A DNA stretch of 37,500 bases from Paulinella micropora (Eukaryota > Cercozoa > Imbricatea > Euglyphida > Paulinellidae): NCBI GenBank assembly GCA_019918135.1, contig WBZZ01000961.1:37501-75000 (forward strand), written 5' to 3'. The position numbers and the translations under genes were made by a program. Position 1 is the first letter of the stretch. Every line of letters starts with the position of its first letter. Of this stretch, positions 30,519-37,500 are shown piece by piece. A model generated the notes under the pieces. That model searched no databases and was not told the DNA's origin. It saw only the letters and a list, made by a program, of their open reading frames with translations.

Positions 30519-31328
30519 TTAGAGCGGAAAAATAAAGGAACGAAAGCGCGGGCCATTCAGGCCCCCCTCTTTTTTACCAGGCGCCCCCGCAGCAAAGGCG
30601 AGCAAGTTCAGGCGCGCAAAAGCACGCGGCCGCAAACACCCGCGCAGAAGCTCGGGGGTCGACGCGCGCAGGCTCTTGATCAGGGGCTCGGTCTCTGCTA
30701 CTATGACCAACGGCAGATCGAGCCGTGCTGGTGCGCCACAGCACATCAGAAACAACAGGTAAGGCCACAGCCAGGGCCAGGCACCGTTGCGGACGAGCGG
30801 CTCCAAGAGTGCCACAAACGGTAACAACGTAGCAGGGTGGCTCGCACATCGTAGCTGCACCTGCTCCAGCCAGAGCCTGGCGATCAGCTGTTTGTCGTGC
30901 TTTAGCCAGCCCTTTCTAAGGACAGCACGCGACCGGGCTGCGGCGCGCGTGTTGGTTGTACAAAAGGGGGCGTGCCGGTTTCTGTTTGAGTCCTGAAGTA
31001 ACTTATGGGCCCCGCCGCCCAAGATCTCTGGCACAGGGCCCCCCCGTGCTGAAGATCGTCGGCGGAGGCCTCCAGCTGCGGCGAAGCCAGGGCGCGCCCC
31101 GTGCGAAGGCATCTGCCGTAAGAATCGGTACATATCTGCGGTTCACACAAGTGCATGGCGCCCGACAGCGCACAGGCGGACCAGGCCGAAGAAGGCGGGC
31201 TTCGTACCCAAGGGCACTGCGTGTCACAGGAATGCGCGTTTGCTACGGCCGCGGGCCGCGTTTTCACGACGCACGCCACAAAGGCGTAAGCGCAGGACAC
31301 GGCCGCGCTGTCAAACGTCCACTGCATG
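30519..31328 (-). CDS. Unrecognised intronless protein C, frameshifted at a C7 run
   Basis: Starts MQWTFDSAAVSCAYAFVACV, and the first frame holds to a C7 run at 31039-31045. Coding then looks better in another frame (GPVPEILGGGAHKLLQDSNR, then KGWLKHDKQLIARLWLEQVQ, LPFVALLEPLVRNGAWPW) down to a stop at 30519. About 270 residues. The N-terminal part is cysteine-rich and the C-terminal part is helical, with a hydrophobic WPWLWPYLLFLMCCG stretch that could be membrane-associated. No family recognised. Divergent from ORF D. Confidence 0.5.
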
Positions 31329-31959
31329 TTACTTGCCCTCCTTTTTTGGTCTCCTCGATTAAGCCCTTTCAAGCCCCTCACCCACGCCCCCTTTTTTTTT
31401 TGTTGTTTTTTTCTCCCACTGTTACTTAGAACGGCTGCTTTGCGCGGATTTGCCCCGCGGATAAAACACACCAATAGCTATTCGAGGACAGGGAGGGGTG
31501 GGGAGAATGGGGGAAGAGTGCGAGGGCACGGCTGGGGGGGGGGGGCAAGCGAGCCGCGCCGATTCTTCTTTTCCCTTTCCCCAGCCGTTGTGCCCGCCCC
31601 CCTCTCCCCCCCCCCCTCCCCCCTCCCTTCTTAATCACCTCTTGTTTTTTTTCAAACTCGGCTGCTTTGGAGAGGTTTCTTTGTGGGTTTTTTTTTGCAT
31701 TTTCCCACCCCCCCCCCCCCCCGTGCCCTCACACTCATCTCTCTTTCGTCCAGTACGCCTTTCCCTCCCCGCCCCGCCCTTCCCCCCCCCCCCAAAAAAA
31801 AACCTGCGCTCTCACTCCCTGGTTCTTTTTTTTTCTTTCCCCTTGCCGTTCTCGTTTTTAAAAAAAGGGGCAAAAAGAAAAAAAAGCCTTGCTAAAAAAA
31901 ATTGGATTTTCCTACCAAGTAAGCATTTTAAAAGCAGTCTTGGCTCGGGAGATTGTGTC
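31329..31959. promoter_or_regulatory. Divergent homopolymer-rich spacer between ORFs C and D
   Basis: 630 bases with T10, G9, several C8-C15 and A9 runs. The upstream extension of ORF D through this region is read from these runs and is not credible. Confidence 0.5.
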
Positions 31960-33494
31960 ATGGACGCACAACAAGTCCCCATAGATGGTGACAAAAGCAA
32001 TGAGGAGGAGGTTGAAGCTCCAAGCTTAAAGGGCGCTGTTGATGTCGCTAAAGCTCAACAGATAAAGGTCTGTCTTGACAAAGAGGAAATCCAAAAAGAA
32101 GTCATTGGCTATCTTCTTGAACATGGCCAGAATCATGACGCAGTAAACAAGACACCCGTGTACACCGACCGACTGCCAAAATTTGTTACGACTCTACTGT
32201 CGACGACAGACAAAACTACAGTTTTCCAATTCATCTTCAGCACGACTATCACCAGGCTTGCGATGTTAGCACCAAAGGTTGAGTGGGACAGCAGCCAAAA
32301 GGTCAAGACTTTTGCCCTAATAAGATGCGCTGCGAATACGAGTGGGCTCAATACTCATGAAGTTTGGGAAAACCTCGGCTCTATCGGTAGGGCTCGTTGT
32401 TTTGAAAACAAAACATTCGAGGCAGTGTTGACATCTCAGTACGAGTATTTCCAGATCCTGTGGTTTCAATTGGCTACAAAAGCATACAGCGAATTTCAAG
32501 CTGCACGAGTTGAAGAAACCGAAAAAAGAATAGCTGAAAGTAAGCTGAGGGGAGGCTCTTGGGATTTCAAACAAGACCCAGATGGGAATAAGGCGTTGCA
32601 AGTATACAACCAGACCTTTGCGAAGGACAAACCTGACTTTGACGTGGGCTTTTTGGTGCAACCCGAATTCTCGGCGTTGACTGTGACGACTATATTGTTC
32701 AGGCATTGGCGAGAGCTTGTTGCTGTGTGGGAAAATACCGAAAACAAACAGGCTGTAAAGGCTCTGGCAGAGTTGAAACGGGACGGAGGGGATGTTACGG
32801 TCGATAATATGCTGTTGATGCAGCATCACGTAAATGGTCGTATGGTAGCAACAGGAGGTTTTTTCCAAGAAGTGACAAAAGAAGAACTGGTTGGCCTCCT
32901 GCCTGGGTACTTCGCAGCGCTAGCCTACTCGTTGGTGAACGGGCTTTGTGCAGATCAGTACGGAAAGACAGGTGCAGCCGAAATGAAGGTTTATGCAAGA
33001 AGGCAAGCCCAGCGCCACAATTGGAACCTGTTTTTGTACAACGTGTTCTGGATTGTCACGAACACTCCGTCGTTGAGGTGGCCCGCACTATTTCCAGTAC
33101 TAGAAGAGGAACAGAAACAGCCGGCTGGGGGCGGCGCGGCGCCCGTGCTGCCTAAGCCATCAGAACCGCAGGTGAACAAACCAGGGCGATTGTATCCCAA
33201 CTTGTCACAATCTCCGTCACCACAAATGGACAGAGCACAGAGACTGTATCCCATCTTGCCATCACGGAACGTAGGCAGAGCGGGTTCTGGACGAGGCAGC
33301 CAAGATTTGCCAACTGGGAGAGGGCCGGGAAATAGATCCGCTACAATACCGACGAAGCAACATACCTCGACAACAGAAAATCCATGGGGGAGTTTTAGGC
33401 CTCAACTAAAAGGAAATAATCGACCGGCTAACAACATCGATGCAAAACAGGAGCGACTTCCCACACAATCCGTTTCAGCGGGGTCAGTGAAAAA

Positions 33495-33543
<49 letters not shown>

Positions 33544-33582
33544 TTCCTCTTGACATGCTATGCATTAAGTGATCATCACTAA
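31960..33582 (+). CDS. Unrecognised protein D with two LYPxL motifs, 3' end replaced by repeats
   Basis: Start at MDAQQVPIDGDKSNEEEVE. Upstream codons are homopolymer-derived. Residues to about 380 look like a compact helical domain (TTLLSTTDKTTVFQFIFSTT, YEYFQILWFQLATKAYSEFQ, LVGLLPGYFAALAYSLVNGL). After that comes a disordered P/G/N/R-rich tail with RLYPNLSQSP (33190-33204) and RLYPILPSR (33244-33258), both exact LYPxL words of the ALIX-binding late-domain type. From 33496 the frame reads 16 CTA codons (poly-Leu), then enters a transposon inverted repeat and stops, so the native C-terminus is lost. The layout (helical domain plus late-domain-bearing tail) recalls capsid or Gag proteins, but this is inference and no homologue was recognised. 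Confidence 0.6.
33496..33543. repeat. (CTA)16 tract at the ORF D / transposon junction
   Basis: Sixteen CTA units in frame with ORF D. The last CTA is also the first three bases of the transposon terminal repeat. Confidence 0.95.
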
Positions 33583-33782
33583 CTTCTAAGTGACCATCAC
33601 TAACCTCTAAGTGACCATCACTAACTTCTAAGTGACTATCACTAACTTCAAAGTGACCATCACTAATTTCAAAATGACCATCACAAACTTCTAAGTGACC
33701 ACACTATCAATTTAGTAATCATCACTATCAATTTAGTAATCATCTCTGCCAAGTAAGTGACCAGGGACTCACAGGAACGGAG
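33541..33782 (+). repeat. Left terminal inverted repeat
   Basis: Contains about eight AGTGACCATCACTAACTTCT-type units followed by a unique inner part ending GGAACGGAG. Confidence 0.88.
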
Positions 33783-33819
33783 TACATAAATACAAAGATA
33801 CACAGATACACGCACCTTT

Positions 33820-33867
33820 TTAAATATCTATATCTATATCTACCTATCTACCTATCTACCTACCTAC

Positions 33868-33910
<43 letters not shown>

Positions 33911-34155
33911 CCTATCTACCTATGTACCTCGGACTACAAGAATGCAGCGCAGTCTTCATCAGCGTCTTTCGATGCGTCGAAAGAAGCTGTCTCCGACCTC
34001 ACTGACCCTGGGCGTCCTTGGAAACTAAGTGTTTTGTATGTATCATTGTATGTATGTATGTATGTATGTATATTCTATAGTTGTATGTTTGTATGTATGT
34101 ATGTATATTCTACAATTGTATGTTTGTATGTATGTATGTATGTATGCATGCATGC
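33820..34155. repeat. (CTAT)n and (TATG)n tetranucleotide tracts inside the transposon
   Basis: CTATCTA/CTACCTA units at 33828-33925 and TATG units at about 34045-34150. The region between (33926-34040) is ordinary sequence. Confidence 0.95.
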
Positions 34156-34802
34156 AATTATGTATCATTCTATATTGTAAACTTGTATCTATGTTATGTA
34201 TTACTGACCATGACTATACGTTGAGTGATGGGCACTAACAATCGAGTGATGATCACTAACAACGAATAAGTAGTGATGGTCACTAGAAATATATAGTGAC
34301 TATCACTATCTACAACTACCTAGTGATGAACACTGCAAATTGAGTGCTCATCACTAAACTGTCAGTGACTATGTAACTACGACTACATACTAAGTGATGG
34401 GCACTAACAATTTAGTGATGGGAAGTAAATATTTATACGTAGTGCTGGTCACTAACCATAGTGACGATTACTATAAAATAAAACGCAACCCATTCAGTGC
34501 GCATCACTTACTATGTCCTGTATTACTGACCATGACTATACGTTAAACGTTGAGTGATGGGCACTAACAACCGAGTGATGATCACTAACAACGAGTAAGT
34601 AGTGATGGTGTAGTACTGATCACTTAGTTTGTAGTGATGGTTTACTTGCTTTGTAGTGATGGTCAATTTCTTTGCGATGGACTTGCATTGAGTGTGCTTG
34701 TCGACAGGCGAACAGTTTTACGCTGTCCCATTGCATGGCATGAGGGAAAATCATGTCGTCACTAATTAACCCTTATCGTGTGCAATATACATGTGTCATG
34801 TA

Positions 34803-34976
34803 GGTGGGAAGAAAAAGGGAAAGGAGAAATCGAAGGCAAAGGGAGCTGGAAAGGGAACTGGGAAGCAAAAAAAGGCCGCTCCAGCAATTATCGAATTCAA
34901 GCGTGCCCCACCCCCATCCCCCCCCCCAACCCACCCACCCATCACCACCACCGCCCACCCATCGTTAGTAGTATGA
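34803..34976 (+). CDS. Lysine-rich exon-like segment inside the transposon
   Basis: After an acceptor-like GTCATGTAG the frame reads GKKKGKEKSKAKGAGKGTGK, then KKAAPAIIEFKRAPPP and a proline/histidine run. It ends at TAG near 34976. It looks like part of a basic protein and could be a captured host exon. No start codon belongs to it. Confidence 0.3.
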   Translation, partial: GGKKKGKEKSKAKGAGKGTGKQKKAAPAIIEFKRAPPPSPPPTHPPITTTAHPSLVV

Positions 34977-35017
34977 ATAATTATAATCATAGCGAGTCAC
35001 TATTGGTTGTATGTTAG

Positions 35018-35491
35018 TTGGTGGTAAGTGCGCGTTGGGTAAAAGAACATTTTGACCCTACTCGCGAGAATATTAGTTCGCGTGCACGCAAGCCACGCTT
35101 GCTGGAATGTGGATTCTTCTCTCTTGTTCGTATTCCCGGCGCCTCCGGATTGGGAGTTGCAGTTGTTGCCAAACATCCCAACTGGTTTGGATCTCTGTTA
35201 TGTCACGCGAAGACATTGTTGCTCAGGTACGATGGTGTCTGGACTAGTTCCCCGAAACAAGCACTTTGGTATAGCTGTGTCCTTGCTATCGAGGAGGGTG
35301 GAGTTTCGCTTGTTGTACCCCAATATATGCGTGATGAAATAGTTAAGTGCCAAAAAAATCTGGAAGTGGGGCATGAGGCATTGACAAAGGGTGGAGGTTT
35401 CTTAGTTCAACACAGCGATCTTCCAAACTGCAAAATTGTCGTCTTTGGGAAGTCAAAATCGACGTATAAAGTGTACGTTCAATCGTTATAA
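35018..35491 (+). CDS. Unrecognised 157-residue ORF inside the transposon
   Basis: Starts MVVSARWVKEHFDPTRENIS and ends GKSKSTYKVYVQSL. It contains ARKPRLLECGFFSLVRIPGA, WYSCVLAIEEGGVSLVVPQY and EALTKGGGFLVQHSDLPNCK. It looks like a mixed alpha/beta domain with a balanced composition, unlike the repeat artefacts around it. No transposase signature (no DDE set, no zinc finger) seen. It may be a captured gene fragment or a diverged accessory protein. It may continue from the lysine-rich segment 40 bases upstream through splicing. Confidence 0.45.
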   Translation: MVVSARWVKEHFDPTRENISSRARKPRLLECGFFSLVRIPGASGLGVAVVAKHPNWFGSLLCHAKTLLLRYDGVWTSSPKQALWYSCVLAIEEGGVSLVVPQYMRDEIVKCQKNLEVGHEALTKGGGFLVQHSDLPNCKIVVFGKSKSTYKVYVQSL

Positions 35492-35612
35492 TTACAGGAT
35501 ATTTTTTGTGGATTCCGACAACCGCTTACAGTTTCTTACAGTGGTTCTTATTGCGGGTGGTTTCTGGAGCGCTATGGATATAAGCTCGATCGCTTACACT
35601 GGAGAACATTGA

Positions 35613-35855
35613 CTCCGTTCCCGTGAGTCCCTGATCACTTGCTTGGCAGTGATGATTACTAAATTGACAGTGAAAGCCATATAGTATATAGCAATGGTTA
35701 CTTAGCAGTTAGTGATGGTCACTTTGAAATTAGTGATGGTCACTTTGAAGTTAGTGATGGTCACTTAGAGGTGAGTGATGGTCTCTTAGAAGCTAGTGAT
35801 GGTCACTTAGACGTTAGTGATGATCACTTATTGCATAGCATTTCAAGAGGAATAG
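35613..35855 (-). repeat. Right terminal inverted repeat
   Basis: Reverse complement of the left repeat at about 85% by eye. It has seven or so TTAGTGATGGTCACTT units and an outer end GAGGAATAG followed by TA. Confidence 0.88.
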
Positions 35856-35897
35856 TAATTAATAATAATTCAGATGCAAGTCGACATAGATATCATG

Positions 35898-35959
<62 letters not shown>
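35898..35959. repeat. (TAA)n microsatellite
   Basis: Forms the (TTA)n tail, on the minus strand, of the first family C copy in the right-hand cluster. Confidence 0.95.
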
Positions 35960-36131
35960 GTGTATCTCCTGCCAATTGCTGAGCCAAAAGGCCATGTGCA
36001 TCCAGTCCTCCATTCCATAAGGAAAGTCTCCACACCAATCGGTGGAATAAAGGAAGTGACGGCATAGAACATTACTCTAGGAGCTTTATACCAATCAGCC
36101 CATGGAAAGGACCGATGGCCTATGTACTCCC

Positions 36132-36133
<2 letters not shown>
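35960..36133 (-). mobile_element. Repeat family C copy
   Basis: Inverted counterpart of 22603-22765, complete to the GTACTCCCT end, with a TAA array on each side. Confidence 0.88.
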
Positions 36134-36166
<33 letters not shown>

Positions 36167-36338
36167 GTGTATCTCCTGCCAATTGCTGAGCCAAAAGGCC
36201 ATGTGCATCCAGTCCTCCATTCCATAAGGAAATTCTCCACACCAATCGGTGGAATAAAGGAAGTGACGGCATAGAACATTACTCTAGGAGCTTTATACCA
36301 ATCAGCCCATGGAAAGGACCGATGGCCTATGTACTCCC

Positions 36339-36340
<2 letters not shown>
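36167..36340 (-). mobile_element. Repeat family C copy
   Basis: Nearly identical to 35960-36133, one visible difference being AATTCTCC for AGTCTCC. It lies head-to-tail with that copy through a TAA spacer. Confidence 0.88.
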
Positions 36341-36390
<50 letters not shown>

Positions 36391-36391
<1 letters not shown>

Positions 36392-36619
36392 CTTCTCTGT
36401 CAATGGCTGATGCAAATCTGCACATGCGCCTCCATCGTCTCACCCGTGAGGGGAGTACGAAGAATTGACGATAGGCTCTAATGACACCCCCGCAAGGGCA
36501 GTTCCAACACTTCCAGACGGACCGGTATGTTCAATAAAAATACTGGTGGCACCGACGGGAATCGAACTGGCGACAGGGCCCAGATGGTAGAACTTGACCA
36601 CTGGGCTATCACGGTGTCC

Positions 36620-36620
<1 letters not shown>
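36391..36620 (-). mobile_element. SINE family A, full length, minus strand
   Basis: About 230 bases from GCTTCTCTGTC to GTGTCCA with intact A and B boxes on the minus strand and no internal duplication. TAA arrays lie on both sides. Confidence 0.93.
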
Positions 36621-36676
<56 letters not shown>

Positions 36677-36945
36677 GTGCTTCTCTGTCAATAGCTGATG
36701 CATTTCTGCACATGCGCCTCCATCGTCTCACCCGTGAGGGGAGTACGAAGAATTGACGATAAGCTCTAATGACGCCCCCGCAAGGGCAGTTCCAACACTT
36801 CCAGACGGGCCGGTATGTTCAATGAAAATACTGGTCCAGAAATAGACCGGTATGTTCAATGAAAATACTGGTGGCACCGACGGGAATCGAACTGGCGACA
36901 GGGCCCAGACGGCAGAACTTGACCACTGGGCTATCACGGTGTCCA
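36677..36945 (-). mobile_element. SINE family A with internal duplication, minus strand
   Basis: Carries the CCAGTATTTTCATTGAACAT duplication as in the 23430 and 23989 copies, with a slightly diverged second unit (CCAGAAATAGACC). A and B boxes are present. Confidence 0.92.
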
Positions 36946-36946
36946 A

Positions 36947-36975
<29 letters not shown>

Positions 36976-36977
<2 letters not shown>

Positions 36978-37392
36978 TTTACTATATCTGAGGCGTACTG
37001 ATGCAGCTAATGGCATATCCTCAATGGACATAAGCCTCCAATACCCTTGTTCGAGGTCCTCCACCCCCCCGTGTCAGTCTCTCGCCTGATGATCGGGGCC
37101 ACCGATGGAGCTCCTGAGGGCAAGACTGCACTAAGCCGAGGTTATTCCGCAGTCCCAGCAACCTCTTGCAAGACGTCACCGAATGTGCAAGTGCATACAC
37201 CAAGCGCGGTTGCTAGAGCTGCCTCGAAACCCCACCCATAACAATCTGGTGTCTGCTGGGTCCTGGGCTATCAGCCAGCATATGCGGAGTTTAAGATCTT
37301 TTACGCGCGCAACGACCCTCCTCCCCAGCATCTACCACCAAAGGGTTATGAGTTGGCGTCACAGTTTAACGCCTTGAGGCCAGTGGGCTGAA
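36976..37392 (-). mobile_element. Repeat family E copy, minus strand
   Basis: Inverted copy of 22895-23303 with few differences by eye, followed by TAA arrays. Confidence 0.88.
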
Positions 37393-37415
37393 TAATAATA
37401 ATAATAATAATAATA

Positions 37416-37500
37416 GTGCTTCTCTGTCAATGGCTGATGCATTTCTGCACATGCGCCTCCATCGTCTCACCCGTGAGGGGAGTACGAAGAATTGACGATA
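37416..37500 (-). mobile_element. SINE family A, cut by the window edge
   Basis: The 3' end of a minus-strand copy, starting GTGCTTCTCTGTCAATGG. Its head lies beyond the window. Confidence 0.9.

Larger units (their letters stand above)
33541..35855. mobile_element. DNA transposon with 242-bp terminal inverted repeats and TA flanks
   Basis: The left end 33541-33782 begins CTATTCCTCTTGACATGCTA. The right end 35613-35855, read inverted, begins CTATTCCTCTTGAAATGCTA and stays alignable to GGGACTCAC(A/G)GGAACGGAG. Both ends consist mostly of AGTGAYNATCACT-like palindromes in units of about 20 bases. TA precedes the left end and follows the right end, consistent with a TA target duplication. The interior holds microsatellites, a second palindrome field (34220-34640) and two short coding-like segments, but no recognised transposase, so it is probably non-autonomous. 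TA duplication fits Tc1/mariner-like groups but the ends do not identify a superfamily. Confidence 0.85.

Noticed and set aside
31498..31959. Upstream extension of ORF D to an ATG at 31498
   Set aside because: The added residues come from C, T and A homopolymers. A clear start follows at 31960.
33556..33760. CRISPR-like regular repeats
   Set aside because: The units are palindromic, lack distinct spacers, recur inverted at 35.6-35.85 kb and lie at the ends of a transposon in eukaryotic DNA.

Overview
The window is eukaryotic nuclear DNA from a protist-like organism with the standard genetic code. The evidence is a mitochondrial-type propionyl-CoA carboxylase beta gene split by at least 21 GT-AG introns (most 46-150 bases), tRNA-headed SINEs with (TTA)n tails, Copia-class retrotransposon debris, a Polinton/giant-virus-like integrated fragment, a terminal-inverted-repeat DNA transposon and very abundant trinucleotide microsatellites. 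A mosaic of spliced host genes and virus-like DNA fits a unicellular eukaryote that endogenises large DNA viruses. The lineage cannot be fixed from the sequence alone.

Layout. 1-215: 3' exon of an unidentified gene. 303-7339: the PCC beta gene. Its first recognisable exon (303-410) is separated from the rest by a 3.7 kb intron filled with strand-switching CTA/TAG arrays, SINE fragments and a possible LINE remnant. 7340-8800: non-coding, with one fold-back element. 8.8-14.6 kb: Copia-class debris, namely a minus-strand gag and a MYND zinc-finger ORF, then a plus-strand protease-integrase-RT pseudogene that stops before RNase H. 14.68-18.45 kb: AT-rich virus-like block with a fibre protein carrying an S74 chaperone end, an acidic protein, a retroviral-type integrase and two related small DNA-binding-like proteins. 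19.6-21.1 kb: a second Copia-type gag. 21.2-22.0 kb: a hairpin and a field of GGGACTA/TAGTCCC palindromic words. 22.3-25.1 kb: head-to-tail cluster of SINE-like families, all plus strand. 25.8-33.5 kb: GC-rich island of five intronless ORFs (a Rab-like GTPase with a degenerate G4 motif plus four unrecognised proteins) in convergent and divergent pairs, separated by homopolymer-rich spacers. 33541-35855: DNA transposon with 242-bp inverted repeats and TA flanks, fused to the 3' end of the last island ORF. 35.9-37.5 kb: a second SINE cluster, all minus strand.

How the parts relate. PCC beta is the only clearly intact housekeeping gene. The rest is mobile or virus-derived. Most non-host genes carry one or more frameshifts or stops, several of them at homopolymers, while all 22 PCC beta exons stay in phase. 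This suggests relics, although assembly error at homopolymers is not excluded. The most novel material is the 25.8-33.5 kb island, the virus-like block at 14.7-18.5 kb, the 3'-end sharing among SINE families and the long-TIR transposon.
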